DNA of 64,000 nt from Vibrio mimicus CAIM 602 (GCF_000338875.1 NZ_AOMO01000031.1:1-64000); one strand, 5' to 3'; positions 1-9,762 are shown, counted from the stretch's first letter. Notes: a model not told the origin generated them from the sequence alone. A program made the numbers and translations.

Positions 1-226
1 GACGGTTTGGAGTATCGTACTCTACGTGAGAAGTATTGATTGTAATACCACGCTCACGCTCTTCTGGTGCGTTGTCGATTGACGCGAAGTCACGAGCTTT
101 ACCGCCGTATACTTTTGCAAGTACAGTACAGATAGCTGCGGTTAGAGTTGTTTTACCGTGGTCAACGTGGCCGATAGTACCAACGTTTACGTGCGGTTTC
201 GTACGTTCAAATTTCTCTTTAGACAT
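1..226 (-). CDS. tuf: Elongation factor Tu, 5' part (partial)
   Basis: The first 75 codons of EF-Tu are present; the rest lies beyond the left edge. EF-Tu carries aminoacyl-tRNA to the ribosome as a GTPase. The translation starts [19 protein letters not shown] and contains the P-loop GHVDHGKT and the switch I region ending in RGITINTSH. An AGGGA Shine-Dalgarno sequence lies just before the ATG at 226. The gene follows tRNA-Gly and tRNA-Thr on the same strand, the arrangement of the tufB copy in enterobacteria and vibrios, so co-transcription with the tRNAs is likely. Confidence 0.98.
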   Translation of the reverse strand, partial: MSKEKFERTKPHVNVGTIGHVDHGKTTLTAAICTVLAKVYGGKARDFASIDNAPEERERGITINTSHVEYDTPNR

Positions 227-340
227 GAGTTGTCCCTCTAGGTACGGATTTAGGTGGCTTTTGAGATGACCACGCAACCAAAAAAATATCGGTAGTAAAG
301 TATATATCAAAAGGAAAATGTTGCTTAGAGTGATTAGAGC

Positions 341-416
<76 letters not shown>

Positions 417-429
417 ACTCTAAAATGAG

Positions 430-505
<76 letters not shown>

Positions 506-515
506 CATCGAAGTG

Positions 516-556
516 ACGTCGCTAATATGCCACACTCTTGAGAAAAGAAAACCCCT
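516..556 (-). promoter_or_regulatory. Putative promoter of the glyT-thrT-tuf unit
   Basis: Reading the minus strand, a -10-like CATATT/TATTAG (522-529) lies about 20 bases before the tRNA-Gly 5' end and is followed by a GC-rich discriminator (CGACGTC) of the kind found at stringently controlled stable-RNA promoters. The -35 is a poor T-rich match near 545-552. This is inferred from position and composition only. Confidence 0.4.
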
Positions 557-628
557 TTTTAATCATTTGCATGCTGTTTGATTACGACTTGAGCAAATAA
601 CGTGGCGGTGGGTACAAAAAGAGCGTTT

Positions 629-2020
629 TCAGAGCAATTCTCGGAAAACAACTTGGTTCTTGCCCTTACCTTTTGCTTCATACATCAAACTGTCTGCCAT
701 ATGCAGTGTTGGCGACTCCGTGGGTGAAGGGTAAAAAGCGCAACCTAAGCTAATCGTTAATGTCACAAAAGTATTTGAGGAAATCATCAGTTCTTTCTCT
801 GCAATACGCTGGCAAATAAGCTCAGCCAACAGTTGCGATGCTTCGGACGTTTTTCCGTGCACCAAAATGGCAAACTCTTCACCACCTATTCTGGCAAATT
901 CCATATCAGGCTCTAATGCTGAGCGCACGCAAGCAGTAATAAGGCAGATTGCGCTGTCACCTGCGCCATGACCATAAGTATCATTGATCCTTTTAAAGTC
1001 ATCGATATCAAACACCATTAGCGTTAGGCTTTTTGAGTGGTCACGTTCTTTAGTTAATTGGTTAAAGAAATAATGGCGATTATGTATTCCGGTCAAACTG
1101 TCGGTCTGAGACAGAAGAGTCAACTTATGATTTGCTTCTTCAAGTTGCCGCGTCCTTAACCTCACGGTTCGACGCAATTGCAGCGCATAAAGTATTACGA
1201 CCATTAATGTACCAGTGACTAATCCTGGTATTAGGTATCGGGGATAAACAGTTTCAATGTGCACCCAGCGACTCAAAATTCGGTTTTTTTCGCTCGTGGT
1301 AAGCCGTGTAAACCCTTCATCAATTTGGTTCAACAATCTCATATTGTCTTTAGCTACCGCAGGGCGAAGTTCGGCTGAATAGAGAAATTGTGCCGGCATA
1401 AACTCTTTAGCTCCATCGGCGATCACAATATAGAAATTCGCGACTTGCGAATCCGCGATAAAAGCATCCAACTCTCCCCTGTTTACGGCTTGCATCAAAA
1501 GCTCATTATTGACGTACTCGGTTAGCGCGATGTGCGGGAAATGCTCTTGAGCAAATTCTTGTTCAAAACCTCCCTTAACGATGCCAATGGCGACATCCAA
1601 ATTACCAGCCAACAGCTGCCCCAATTTTTCCCCAAGAAAGCGTTGATGAACATACAATTGTGTATCGATTTCGAGCAAGGGTTCTCCAAAATCGAGGTAC
1701 TTTTCTCTTGATGGTGAACGGATTAATCCAGCTTGAATATCAGCTTTACCATACTTAACTGCCTCTAAAGAATCATTCCAGTCCATCAATTTGAACTCAA
1801 TATCGACATTGTTGACTTGACCAAAGGCCAGCCAGAAATCGATCAGAATACCGGAAGGTTTCCCCTGATCATCAATATAGGAATAAGGTTTCCACGCTTT
1901 AGAGTTTGCAATAATCAGTTTTTCTTGCTCAGCAGCGTTCACAACTGAACTGAACAGAAAGCTGCAAAACACAAGCAACATGAGTGATAGTTTTTGTGAA
2001 CGGCGATGATCCATCCGCAT
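629..2020 (-). CDS. Membrane diguanylate cyclase with periplasmic solute-binding sensor
   Basis: Predicted to make cyclic di-GMP in response to a periplasmic ligand. After a signal peptide ending near VVNAAEQ comes one domain like bacterial family 3 amino-acid-binding proteins (roughly residues 30-250), a transmembrane segment (LIPGLVTGTLMVVILYALQL), a short coiled linker and a C-terminal GGDEF domain with the active-site variant GGEEF and the DxDxFKxxND signature. No RxxD inhibitory site stands at the expected place before GGEEF, so product inhibition may be absent. The ATG at 2020 is chosen because AAGGATATC precedes it; a TTG at 2044 would add eight residues. It is followed on the same strand by the tRNA-tuf unit. 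The ligand is unknown. Confidence 0.85.
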   Translation of the reverse strand: MRMDHRRSQKLSLMLLVFCSFLFSSVVNAAEQEKLIIANSKAWKPYSYIDDQGKPSGILIDFWLAFGQVNNVDIEFKLMDWNDSLEAVKYGKADIQAGLIRSPSREKYLDFGEPLLEIDTQLYVHQRFLGEKLGQLLAGNLDVAIGIVKGGFEQEFAQEHFPHIALTEYVNNELLMQAVNRGELDAFIADSQVANFYIVIADGAKEFMPAQFLYSAELRPAVAKDNMRLLNQIDEGFTRLTTSEKNRILSRWVHIETVYPRYLIPGLVTGTLMVVILYALQLRRTVRLRTRQLEEANHKLTLLSQTDSLTGIHNRHYFFNQLTKERDHSKSLTLMVFDIDDFKRINDTYGHGAGDSAICLITACVRSALEPDMEFARIGGEEFAILVHGKTSEASQLLAELICQRIAEKELMISSNTFVTLTISLGCAFYPSPTESPTLHMADSLMYEAKGKGKNQVVFRELL

Positions 2021-2216
2021 GATATCCTTGATAATTCTTACCAACGGGAAAAAGGTTGTCAGTTTTTCACGAATATTAACTGATAGAAAGTATGGAATTG
2101 AGTATGAAAGAATACAAATATCCCTTCAAAATTGAGAGGTTATACCCCCATTCAGACTTTTACGGTAGCAATGCAATCTACCAATAAAGTAAGTCGTCAG
2201 GAGGTAAAGAAAGCGA

Positions 2217-2759
2217 TTAGATTTGGCTCGCTTCGATGTAAGCATTGAGCTCTTGATTACTCACGACAGTCAGTAGTTCACCATCAAGATAAAAAGAGAC
2301 ATCATCCTGCCCTTTTTCTCCGCGTAAAACTTTATGTGTGCCATCAACATAGGTAACTTCCATTTGCAGAGTTTGTGGATCAATCTGCTGCATGGTTGCT
2401 TTTTCGATTGGCAGTACATTGGTTTGTAAAGGTGCCTCAGTCAGAGAACGATCCAATTGGCCATTCACTTTAATGATCGCGTTTGCAGGCATATCAACAA
2501 CCGCAGGTGATTTTCCTGAAATTGGGTTCTTACCTGTCCAAAATTCAATTGAGTTGAAAATAAACAGATCGGCTGCACTGGTTAAACCATACACTGGCGA
2601 AAGTAGTAAAAACAAACCTTCACGTGCATAACGGTTGTCAACAACTTCTAAGTTGAATTTATTAACCAGCCCTGTAGCGGCCATTTGCCCCATACAACCA
2701 GTCAATGAGGTCACACCTAGTCCTGCGACAAGTGCAATTTTTAATGCTTGCTTATTCAT
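2217..2759 (-). CDS. DUF3332 family lipoprotein
   Basis: A 180-residue protein with a lipoprotein signal peptide (MNKQALKIALVAGLG, lipobox LTGC near residue 22), so it is probably anchored in an envelope membrane. The body matches what I recall of the DUF3332 family: a conserved hydrophobic stretch with NRYAREGLFLLLSPVYG and FNSIEFWTGKNPI, followed by a beta-rich C-terminus. Function is unknown. The start at 2759 has GGAGATGAT directly upstream; a longer reading from 2807 would place 16 implausible residues before the signal peptide. It is divergent from the MFS transporter gene. Confidence 0.75.
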   Translation of the reverse strand: MNKQALKIALVAGLGVTSLTGCMGQMAATGLVNKFNLEVVDNRYAREGLFLLLSPVYGLTSAADLFIFNSIEFWTGKNPISGKSPAVVDMPANAIIKVNGQLDRSLTEAPLQTNVLPIEKATMQQIDPQTLQMEVTYVDGTHKVLRGEKGQDDVSFYLDGELLTVVSNQELNAYIEASQI

Positions 2760-3100
2760 ATCATCTCCACGCAATTGAAAAGGTGGGCGATGGTAAGGTT
2801 TTTTCATTGTTTAGGAAGAGATGAAAAAGTGAATTAACCATTTTTTGACTAAGTGATTTATGTTTGCCGTCACCAATATCAAGTAGTGATAATTGAAAAC
2901 AACACAATAACATCGATTTTAATGATGAAATTTATTCATTATAAACACTGGCAATACGCGATTTAGTTAGGTTGATGCGTTCTTTTCTGTTGGTACAGGA
3001 CAATTGAGAACTTTTTCCTGAGGATAAAAAAACACAGTATTTATTCACAAGCATAACAATGCTGAAACAAGCAAAAATTATTTTTTACTGGTCTGAAAAA

Positions 3101-3116
3101 AGTGATTCCAATCACA
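3101..3116. promoter_or_regulatory. CRP-like palindrome
   Basis: AGTGA-N6-TCACA, close to the CRP consensus TGTGA-N6-TCACA. Its centre lies about 31 bases before the start point predicted from the TATAAT at 3128. It stands between the divergent DUF3332 and MFS genes. Confidence 0.45.
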
Positions 3117-3127
3117 AGGGTATTGGT

Positions 3128-3133
3128 TATAAT
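3128..3133 (+). promoter_or_regulatory. Putative -10 box of the MFS transporter promoter
   Basis: A perfect TATAAT followed by a GC-rich stretch (CCGCGCGC). No good -35 is present, but the CRP-like palindrome sits in that area. The rest of the 476-base gap 2760-3235 is AT-rich; apart from a small ACCCC/GGGGT hairpin at 3185-3200 in the presumed leader I see nothing in it. Confidence 0.45.
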
Positions 3134-3235
3134 CCGCGCGCTTTGCCAAAAGAGTTGAATTTTGCAAAGTTATTTTGAACAAATACCCCGTAACTGGGGT
3201 TGCCTATCCTAATTTTTAATTGAGTATCACAAACA

Positions 3236-4468
3236 ATGAGCAAGATTGATAAAGCTATGCGCATTCTGCTGGCGGGTTTCTGTATCAACCTTTGTCTTGG
3301 CATTCTCTATGCCTGGAGCGTATTTAACAAAGCCCTAGTTACAGACTTTGGCTGGAGTGCAGCCGATGCCTCTTCTCCCTATGCTATCGCAACCATCGCT
3401 TTCTCTGTCTGTCTTTTAGTTGCCGGCATTCTGCAAGATCGTATGGGTCCACGTAATATCCTAATCCTAGGTACTACCCTGACAGGCCTTGGCATGATTG
3501 CCTCTGGTTTTGCTTCTTCTGTATTGATGCTCAACATCACTTTCGGTGTGATCACAGGCGCTGGTATCGGTTTTGGCTACGCTTGTCTTTCGCCATCAGC
3601 GATGAAATGGTTCCACCCAAGCAAGAAAGGCATGGTTAACGGCCTGATTGCGGCAGGTTTTGGCTTGGCAGCGATTTACCTTGCTCCACTGACCTCAACT
3701 CTGATCACTCATCTTGGCATCCAAACCAGTTTCATGATTCTTGGTGCTGGTGTACTAGCGATTGCTGTACCTTTAGCTTGCACCATTAACAATCCACCTG
3801 CGGGTTATGTACCGGCTGAACCAAAACTGAAAGCGGGTCAAGAAGCTAAAGTTGTTGCTAAAGCAGCAAACCTAAGCTGGAAAGCCATGCTGAAAACACC
3901 ACAATTTTATGCTCTGTGGTTAATGTATGCTCTAGCGGCTTCTGTTGGTTTGATGATCATCGGTAACATCACGAACATCGCAAGCGTTCAGGCAAATCTG
4001 CCAAACGCAGTTTACCTCGCGTCAATTTTGGCCATTTTCAACTCTGGTGGCCGTATTGCTGCTGGTATCCTGTCAGATAAGATTGGTGGTGTACGTACCC
4101 TACTTCTCGCGTTCTTGTTGCAAGGTGCGAATATGGTGCTGTTTGCCTCATTTGATTCTGAGTTCACATTAATCATTGGTACTGCTATTGCGGCAGTTGG
4201 TTACGGTACTTTGCTGGCTGTATTCCCATCGATCACCGCTGAATTTTACGGCTTGAAAAACTACGGCACTAACTACGGTGTACTTTATACCTCTTGGGGT
4301 ATTGGTGGCGCTATTGGTGCTGCTGTTGTTGGTTATTCAATGACTCATGGTGGCGGTTATACCTTAGCCTACACAATTTCAGCTGGCATGATGGCCGTTT
4401 GTATTGTTCTCGCGCTGATCACCAAGCCAATCTCTGCTGAGAAAGTCGCGCAACTGCAAACAGCATAA
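3236..4468 (+). CDS. MFS transporter, oxalate/formate antiporter (OFA) type
   Basis: A 410-residue inner membrane protein with about 12 hydrophobic segments. The N-terminus (GILYAWSVFNKAL), the loop DRMGPRNIL after TM2 and the matching DKIGGVRTLL in the second half are typical of OFA-family major facilitator proteins, which exchange small organic acids. Substrate cannot be told from sequence. The ATG at 3236 lacks a strong Shine-Dalgarno sequence, but the protein starts just ahead of TM1 as is normal. It is monocistronic: its own promoter region lies upstream and a strong terminator follows. Confidence 0.85.
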   Translation: MSKIDKAMRILLAGFCINLCLGILYAWSVFNKALVTDFGWSAADASSPYAIATIAFSVCLLVAGILQDRMGPRNILILGTTLTGLGMIASGFASSVLMLNITFGVITGAGIGFGYACLSPSAMKWFHPSKKGMVNGLIAAGFGLAAIYLAPLTSTLITHLGIQTSFMILGAGVLAIAVPLACTINNPPAGYVPAEPKLKAGQEAKVVAKAANLSWKAMLKTPQFYALWLMYALAASVGLMIIGNITNIASVQANLPNAVYLASILAIFNSGGRIAAGILSDKIGGVRTLLLAFLLQGANMVLFASFDSEFTLIIGTAIAAVGYGTLLAVFPSITAEFYGLKNYGTNYGVLYTSWGIGGAIGAAVVGYSMTHGGGYTLAYTISAGMMAVCIVLALITKPISAEKVAQLQTA

Positions 4469-4493
4469 GCTCCTGAGTTATCTCGATTCTTCT

Positions 4494-4526
4494 AAAGAGC
4501 CTGACGTTGTCAGGCTCTTTGCTTTT
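4494..4526 (+). terminator. Rho-independent terminator after the MFS gene
   Basis: A 12-base-pair stem AAAGAGCCTGAC/GTCAGGCTCTTT with a 3-base loop, followed by GCTTTTC. Confidence 0.85.
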
Positions 4527-4619
4527 CTGCCCTATTTACATTGTAAAAGTGCCGCAAGTTGGACATCTCCCTACTTCCTTTGCTTTAATTCACCCATTGT
4601 CTTATTTCATTTTGCAATT

Positions 4620-6977
4620 ATGAATTTCAAATCCTCAATTCTTCTGCTTGTCGTAACGCTTTTTTCAGGTTGTGCCATGTATGCAGGTATCAATTATGAC
4701 CAGTTGTTTGGCAGTCAAAGCGTCCGAGAAAGACAACTTCCTCTGCAATCTAGCCAAGCACAATATTTCTTAAATGAAGTTAAACCCATACTCGATAACC
4801 GATGTGTGGTATGCCATGCCTGCTATGATGCACCTTGCCAGTTAAAAATGACTTCAGCGGAAGGTATTGACCGTGGTGCGACTAAAACTCAGGTTTATCA
4901 AGGTACTCGCCTTACTGCTGCGGCCCCTACTCGCCTTTATGAAGATGCTCAATTTACGCAAGAGTGGCGAGATGTCGGTTTTCATCCAGTTCTCAATGAA
5001 CGAGATCAAACCGCACAAGCAAACCTTGATGCGGGCGTAATGGCTCGTCTGTTGATGCAAAAAGATCGTCATCCACTACCGCAGCAAGATCAACTGGAAG
5101 GTTTCGATTTTTCAATTGATAGAGAACAAACTTGTCCAACGATTGATGAGTTTGATCATTACGAGCAGACCAATCCCAACTGGGGAATGCCGTTTGGGAT
5201 GCCGAATTTGTCTGCCAAAGAGTACGCGACCTTAATGTCTTGGCTACAAGATGGTGCCGTGATGAATCAGCATCTTCCACTGACCAAACAAGAACAAACT
5301 CTGGTTGATCAATACGAAGCTTTGTTTAATCACAGTGCACGGAAAAATCAACTCACCGCGCGCTACATATACGAACATTTATTCCTATCGCACCTGTTTT
5401 TCTCAGAGACTGCAGAAGAGCGTCCACGCTTCTTCACTTTAGTGCGTTCATCGACTCCACCAGGCCAACCGGTTAAGCGCATTGCTACGCGCCGTCCTTA
5501 TGACGATCCGGGCATCGAGCGAGTTTATTATCGCCTGATTCCAGAGCAAGAAACGATTGTGGATAAAACGCACATGCCGTTTGCTCTTAATCAGCAACGT
5601 ATTGAAAACTGGAAAGCTTGGTTTATTGATGCCGACTACAAAGTTGCAGAGTTACCGAGTTACGATCCGCAGATTGCGGCCAACCCAATGTCTGCCTTTA
5701 TTGACCTGCCAGTGAAAGCACGTTTTAAGTTTTTGCTTGATAACGCGCAAAATACAGTCATGGCCTTTATCAAAGGACCAGTTTGTCGCGGTCAATTAGC
5801 GCTAAACGTAATTAACGACAGATTCTGGATTTTCTTCCTTGATCCAGACAAGGCAGATCTGCCAGAGGTTAATGAGTTTTATCGCTCTCAAGTCGACAAT
5901 TTAAAATTGCCTGCTGAACAAGAAAATACCGCGCTGCCACTGAGTAACTGGGTTCGCTATTCCTTGCAACAAACCCGATACTTAGAAGCAAAATCTGAGT
6001 TCATTAATCAATGGTTTAAAGATGGGACGCATCTAACCACCGATATTATTTGGGACGGTGCAGGGACTAATCCAAATGCCGCTTTAACCATTTTCCGCCA
6101 TTTTGATAGCGCTTCTGTAGTGCAAGGATTGGTTGGGGAGCCGCCTAAAACTGCTTGGGTGATGGACTATGCGTTGCTTGAGCGCATCCATTACTTACTC
6201 GTGGCTGGTTTTGACGTGTACGGAAACTTTGGGCACCAGCTTATTACTCGCATGTTTATGGATTTCCTGCGTATGGAAGGCGAAAGTAATTTTGTCGCTC
6301 TTCTACCGCGAGATATTCGTCACCAAGAGCTATCGAGCTGGTACCAAGATCAAAGCGTACAGTTTTCCGATTTCTTACAGCGCAACGTAAAACCCTTTGA
6401 CCAACCGACCAGTGTTAAATACACCACTGATAACCCAAAATTGGAGTTGTTTGCGAAATTGCGTGCACAAGTTCAACCTGTGTTGAGCAACCGATATGCG
6501 ATTACTCAAACTGGTTTTAAAGCGGAAAATGAATTTGCATTACGCCAAATTGACCACCTTCAAGGAGAAGGTCTGCTACCTATTCCACAACTCATGATGC
6601 TGATGATTGAAAGCGAAAGCGGTGAATCTCAATTGTTTACACTTATCCATAACAATGCGCACACCAACATTTCCAGCTTGTTTGATGAACACAATAATCG
6701 TGATCCGAAAAATGATGATCTGACTTTGGTACGCGGCGTAGTTGGTAGTTATCCTTCAGCCTATTTAAGGCTCAAAGAGAGCCAGATTCCTGAGCTTTAT
6801 CAGCGCCTTGCAGGCATGAAATCTGAAAAAGATTACGTCTCACTACTCGATCGCTTCGCGGTACGTCGTAGCTCACCGGAGTTTTGGTCGTTCAGTGATA
6901 AAGTTCATCAATGGTATCGCCAAGATCAACCGATTGAGTTTGGACTTCTGGATTACAATCGTTTCGAAAATCGCTAG
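4620..6977 (+). CDS. cti: Fatty acid cis/trans isomerase
   Basis: Predicted to isomerise cis unsaturated fatty acyl chains of membrane phospholipids to trans, a rapid response to solvents and heat known from Pseudomonas and Vibrio. The 785-residue protein begins with a lipoprotein-type signal (LFSGC, Cys18) and has a cytochrome c-type haem motif CVVCH at residues 62-66, both expected for this periplasmic haem enzyme. Length fits the family (about 760-790). No clear Shine-Dalgarno sequence precedes the ATG, but the signal peptide fixes the start. A hairpin follows the stop and is shared with the convergent gene. Confidence 0.9.
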   Translation: MNFKSSILLLVVTLFSGCAMYAGINYDQLFGSQSVRERQLPLQSSQAQYFLNEVKPILDNRCVVCHACYDAPCQLKMTSAEGIDRGATKTQVYQGTRLTAAAPTRLYEDAQFTQEWRDVGFHPVLNERDQTAQANLDAGVMARLLMQKDRHPLPQQDQLEGFDFSIDREQTCPTIDEFDHYEQTNPNWGMPFGMPNLSAKEYATLMSWLQDGAVMNQHLPLTKQEQTLVDQYEALFNHSARKNQLTARYIYEHLFLSHLFFSETAEERPRFFTLVRSSTPPGQPVKRIATRRPYDDPGIERVYYRLIPEQETIVDKTHMPFALNQQRIENWKAWFIDADYKVAELPSYDPQIAANPMSAFIDLPVKARFKFLLDNAQNTVMAFIKGPVCRGQLALNVINDRFWIFFLDPDKADLPEVNEFYRSQVDNLKLPAEQENTALPLSNWVRYSLQQTRYLEAKSEFINQWFKDGTHLTTDIIWDGAGTNPNAALTIFRHFDSASVVQGLVGEPPKTAWVMDYALLERIHYLLVAGFDVYGNFGHQLITRMFMDFLRMEGESNFVALLPRDIRHQELSSWYQDQSVQFSDFLQRNVKPFDQPTSVKYTTDNPKLELFAKLRAQVQPVLSNRYAITQTGFKAENEFALRQIDHLQGEGLLPIPQLMMLMIESESGESQLFTLIHNNAHTNISSLFDEHNNRDPKNDDLTLVRGVVGSYPSAYLRLKESQIPELYQRLAGMKSEKDYVSLLDRFAVRRSSPEFWSFSDKVHQWYRQDQPIEFGLLDYNRFENR

Positions 6978-6987
6978 TTTTAAGCCA

Positions 6988-7017
6988 TGCCCCATAGCCA
7001 CTATGGGGCACTTTCTT
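6988..7017. terminator. Hairpin terminator between convergent genes
   Basis: A perfect stem TGCCCCATAG/CTATGGGGCA with a 3-base loop, followed by CTTTCTTTC on the plus strand. It ends cti and may also serve the minus-strand gene. Confidence 0.75.
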
Positions 7018-7034
7018 TCACTAATGTGTGTTAA

Positions 7035-7370
7035 TTAGAACATATAGTCATTCACCCCAGCTTGTATCCAAGCTGCAAGATCATCCTCTAATTCTTGCTC
7101 AGTAAATGAAGTGGTCTTCTTTTCGTAAAACTCAATCGTCGAATCGTGTATGGATAGCTTCAGTTCCGCATCGGAAAAAATCAGTCGATAACCTAATTGC
7201 ACCCTTTGGAACATTCCGCTTACATCGAAGTCTTCATAGATCCTGTCCACATCGATCACTAATCGCTTTGCTTTACCGTCGTCATAGTAAACATTACCGT
7301 TCAAATGAACCCTATGACTATCTAAAAACTGAGCTACGTAGAGAAGGGATGCGGTGTCGAAAATGATCAT
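7035..7370 (-). CDS. Hypothetical protein, 111 aa
   Basis: I do not recognise this protein. It is acidic and predicted mixed alpha/beta, with no signal peptide or membrane segment, so it is likely cytoplasmic. The C-terminus contains an acidic helix (TEQELEDDLAAW). The ATG at 7370 has only a weak upstream GAG. It stands alone, converging on cti. Codon usage resembles its neighbours, which supports a real gene. Confidence 0.55.
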   Translation of the reverse strand: MIIFDTASLLYVAQFLDSHRVHLNGNVYYDDGKAKRLVIDVDRIYEDFDVSGMFQRVQLGYRLIFSDAELKLSIHDSTIEFYEKKTTSFTEQELEDDLAAWIQAGVNDYMF

Positions 7371-7636
7371 GAATAAATCTCGATTGACTAATAATTATTT
7401 GCGGACACTATCACAAATATTTATGCAAACTGGTCCAAGGATACATTTTATGATTACGAACTATTGGAAAACTATGAACTTATCAAGAGTAATTAGGTCA
7501 GGTTTCCTTGTTTTCAAAATGTAGATGAACCACTCTATTGAATGCTGAACTACACTTAGTCAAGTATAAGGTTAAGTCATGCGTCAGCACTATTGGCATC
7601 ATTAATCCCAACCATGCTACACGGAGGAGGTATGAG

Positions 7637-7822
7637 ATGAATACACGAGAACGCATCGAAGCTATTGAGCAAGAAATCTATGTTGCTTGCTCGGAAGGTG
7701 ATTTAGACACGGTTAATTTACTTGAAAAGCAACTAGATCAGTTACGCGGTAACGAAATTCCTAGTTCAGATGAACCCTATGCACCAGAAGGTCGCGACTA
7801 CTGGGATAATGACTGGCGTTAA
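7637..7822 (+). CDS. Small hypothetical protein, 61 aa
   Basis: A 61-residue protein beginning MNTRERIEAIEQEIYVAC. The first half is a charged helix, probably a coiled coil; the second half is acidic and ends in YWDNDWR. The start is well supported: AGGAGG lies 7 bases before the ATG at 7637. A longer in-frame reading begins at 7538 but runs through the ribosome site. A strong terminator follows, so this is an independent gene. Function unknown. Confidence 0.65.
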   Translation: MNTRERIEAIEQEIYVACSEGDLDTVNLLEKQLDQLRGNEIPSSDEPYAPEGRDYWDNDWR

Positions 7823-7846
7823 TCGCGCAATCTATTTAGCTGTGGA

Positions 7847-7879
7847 AGAAGCCGAATCAATAATGATTCGGCTTCTTTG
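7847..7879. terminator. Terminator between convergent genes
   Basis: A 13-base-pair stem AGAAGCCGAATCA/TGATTCGGCTTCT with loop ATAA and a short T-run. It lies between the 61-residue protein gene and the convergent M50 protease gene and could serve both. Confidence 0.8.
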
Positions 7880-7886
7880 TGTAGAC

Positions 7887-8969
7887 CTAAGTACCAAGGA
7901 TTAACAACGGTAAACTGAGCAGAGTATCCCCACTCGAAGCAAAACCAATGATGATGGCCATCAAACCACTCACTAGTGCAAAGTACCAAACGGTAGACAC
8001 AATCTGAGCGTAACGGTTAAGTGGAAGTAGATGGCTTTGATGACGTTGTCGCCACTCAAAAATAATATCCAACGATCCCATTAGCAGTAAAAAGCCAAAC
8101 AGTGTTAAGCCTAAACTGTAACTGAGTGCGATCCCCCCAAGGATAGCCAGCGCACACAAAATCACGCCAGCTTTACTGTTCATCGAAAAGCTCACGCTTT
8201 TTAGTACATGCCCTCCATCCAAAGGCAGTACTGGCAATAAGTTAAACAAATTGAGAAAAGCGTTGAATACCGCGAGTGCCGCCCAGAAAGGCGAATCGGT
8301 GATCCAATACACACCAACTAAAAGCAGTGACAATAGAAAACCAAAGCAAGGCCCCATGATTGAGATCACGACATCTTGCCAACGGGTATTAATTTTCTCA
8401 TCACTGAGTGCAAGGCCACCAAGAAAAGGAACGAGATAGATCCCTTTGGTTTTCATGCCAAAGTATTTCATGGCTCTCACATGGCCATACTCATGAAAAA
8501 CCAAGCAACCTATCAGCGCCAGAGCAAATTGAAACGAGAATAACCATGAATAAGCCGCAAGGCTGGCAGAGGCCATCACCACTTTGATCATCTTCGCGCT
8601 CTTGAGGGCTTTCATTGCCAAGGAGGCTAATCCAACAACACTGAATCTTCGCTCTGCTTTAGGCGCTTCGTAAGGTGTTTGGCGCTCAATATCTTTTTCA
8701 CTACGAACGCCTTGCGCAACAACCTCACCGTTGAGTTTGGTTTGGTACTTCAACTCAAACGGCTGCCATGAAAGCTCCAGTTCTAAACTGCAATCCAGAA
8801 CATTTTCACCTTGGGTCAGTTGAAAATGGTGCTGAATATCACCTTGGTGCTTTTCTTGTGCTGGACGCTGTGCAACCAGAATGTTGTTCCAAAACAGTTG
8901 CTGCCAACCAGCCATCGTCCCTTCAAGTCGTAATGGCTTACCTAAATAATCAATGCAGAGCAGTTCCAA
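7887..8969 (-). CDS. Site-2 protease-like membrane metalloprotease (peptidase M50)
   Basis: Predicted intramembrane zinc protease. The first 130 residues are a soluble region without a family I recognise; several membrane helices follow. The zinc motif HEYGH (HExxH) is in one helix and the third ligand region NLLPVLPLDGGH (family motif LDG) comes about 100 residues later, so the active site looks complete. No PDZ domain is visible, which makes it unlike RseP. The start is a TTG at 8969 with GGA a few bases upstream; this keeps the conserved-looking N-terminus MELLCIDYLGKPLRLEG. Substrate unknown. Confidence 0.8.
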   Translation of the reverse strand: MELLCIDYLGKPLRLEGTMAGWQQLFWNNILVAQRPAQEKHQGDIQHHFQLTQGENVLDCSLELELSWQPFELKYQTKLNGEVVAQGVRSEKDIERQTPYEAPKAERRFSVVGLASLAMKALKSAKMIKVVMASASLAAYSWLFSFQFALALIGCLVFHEYGHVRAMKYFGMKTKGIYLVPFLGGLALSDEKINTRWQDVVISIMGPCFGFLLSLLLVGVYWITDSPFWAALAVFNAFLNLFNLLPVLPLDGGHVLKSVSFSMNSKAGVILCALAILGGIALSYSLGLTLFGFLLLMGSLDIIFEWRQRHQSHLLPLNRYAQIVSTVWYFALVSGLMAIIIGFASSGDTLLSLPLLILGT

Positions 8970-9161
8970 ATTTCAATCCAGTGGTCAACAAATGATGCGG
9001 CATTATACCGAAAGCCTTGAAAGGAAGCAGAAATTTCCCCTCCCTAGGCTTGGATATTGACGAGGAAATGCAGTGATTTGGATGAAATTACCGAATATCC
9101 CTTTAAATTTTGAGCTTAAAATGGATAATACGCGCTTACATTTATTTACAAGGTGGGTACT

Positions 9162-9728
9162 ATGTCTACTGAAGCAACTTTACTTGAACGCTGTCAATCA
9201 CAATGCGAGCTTTGCGCTGCCTCTGCTCCTCTTTCTCCTTTTGTGGTTGCACCGCATGCACTTGTCACTGTAGATCACGCTGTGATGCTCTGTGACACCT
9301 GTAAAGGACAAATCGAAAACCCAGAAACCGTGGATATGAATCACTGGCGTTGTCTGAATGACAGCATGTGGAGCCAAGTTCAACCGGTTCAGGTTCAAGC
9401 ATGGCGCCAACTAAAACGTCTTTCTGAAACAGAAAGCTGGGCTCGTGATCTGCTGGATATGATGTATCTGGATGAAGAGACCGCTAAATGGGCAGAAATC
9501 GGCATGGATGATGATGCTGAGAAGCCACGTGACGTGAATGGTGTTGAATTGAAAAAAGGTGACGATGTTACTGTAATCAAAGATCTGCCAGTGAAAGGCT
9601 CAAGCATGGTGATCAAGCAAGGTACTGCTGTGCGCGGTATCGCTCTGACTGAAGATCCAAAGCACATTCAAGGCAAAGTAAACGGCCAAACCATGTACAT
9701 CATTGCTGAGTACTGCCGTAAGAAATAA
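9162..9728 (+). CDS. PhnA/YjdM-family zinc-ribbon protein
   Basis: A 188-residue cytoplasmic protein. The N-terminus has two CxxC pairs (CELC and CDTC) of a zinc ribbon, and the C-terminus (from about DVNGVELKKGDDV to the end) matches the PhnA domain. Despite the old name, E. coli YjdM is not needed for C-P lyase, and the role in this family remains unclear. The ATG at 9162 is chosen over the GTG at 9153 because AAGGTGG lies at proper distance. It has its own terminator. Confidence 0.85.
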   Translation: MSTEATLLERCQSQCELCAASAPLSPFVVAPHALVTVDHAVMLCDTCKGQIENPETVDMNHWRCLNDSMWSQVQPVQVQAWRQLKRLSETESWARDLLDMMYLDEETAKWAEIGMDDDAEKPRDVNGVELKKGDDVTVIKDLPVKGSSMVIKQGTAVRGIALTEDPKHIQGKVNGQTMYIIAEYCRKK

Positions 9729-9762
9729 TCGATGATTGAGCTTGTTAAAGCTTGATTAAGAT

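Noticed and set aside
7451..7525. A 24-codon frame (MITNYWKTMNLSRVIRSG...) with AAGGA upstream
   Set aside because: Too short, of low complexity and without terminator or other support.
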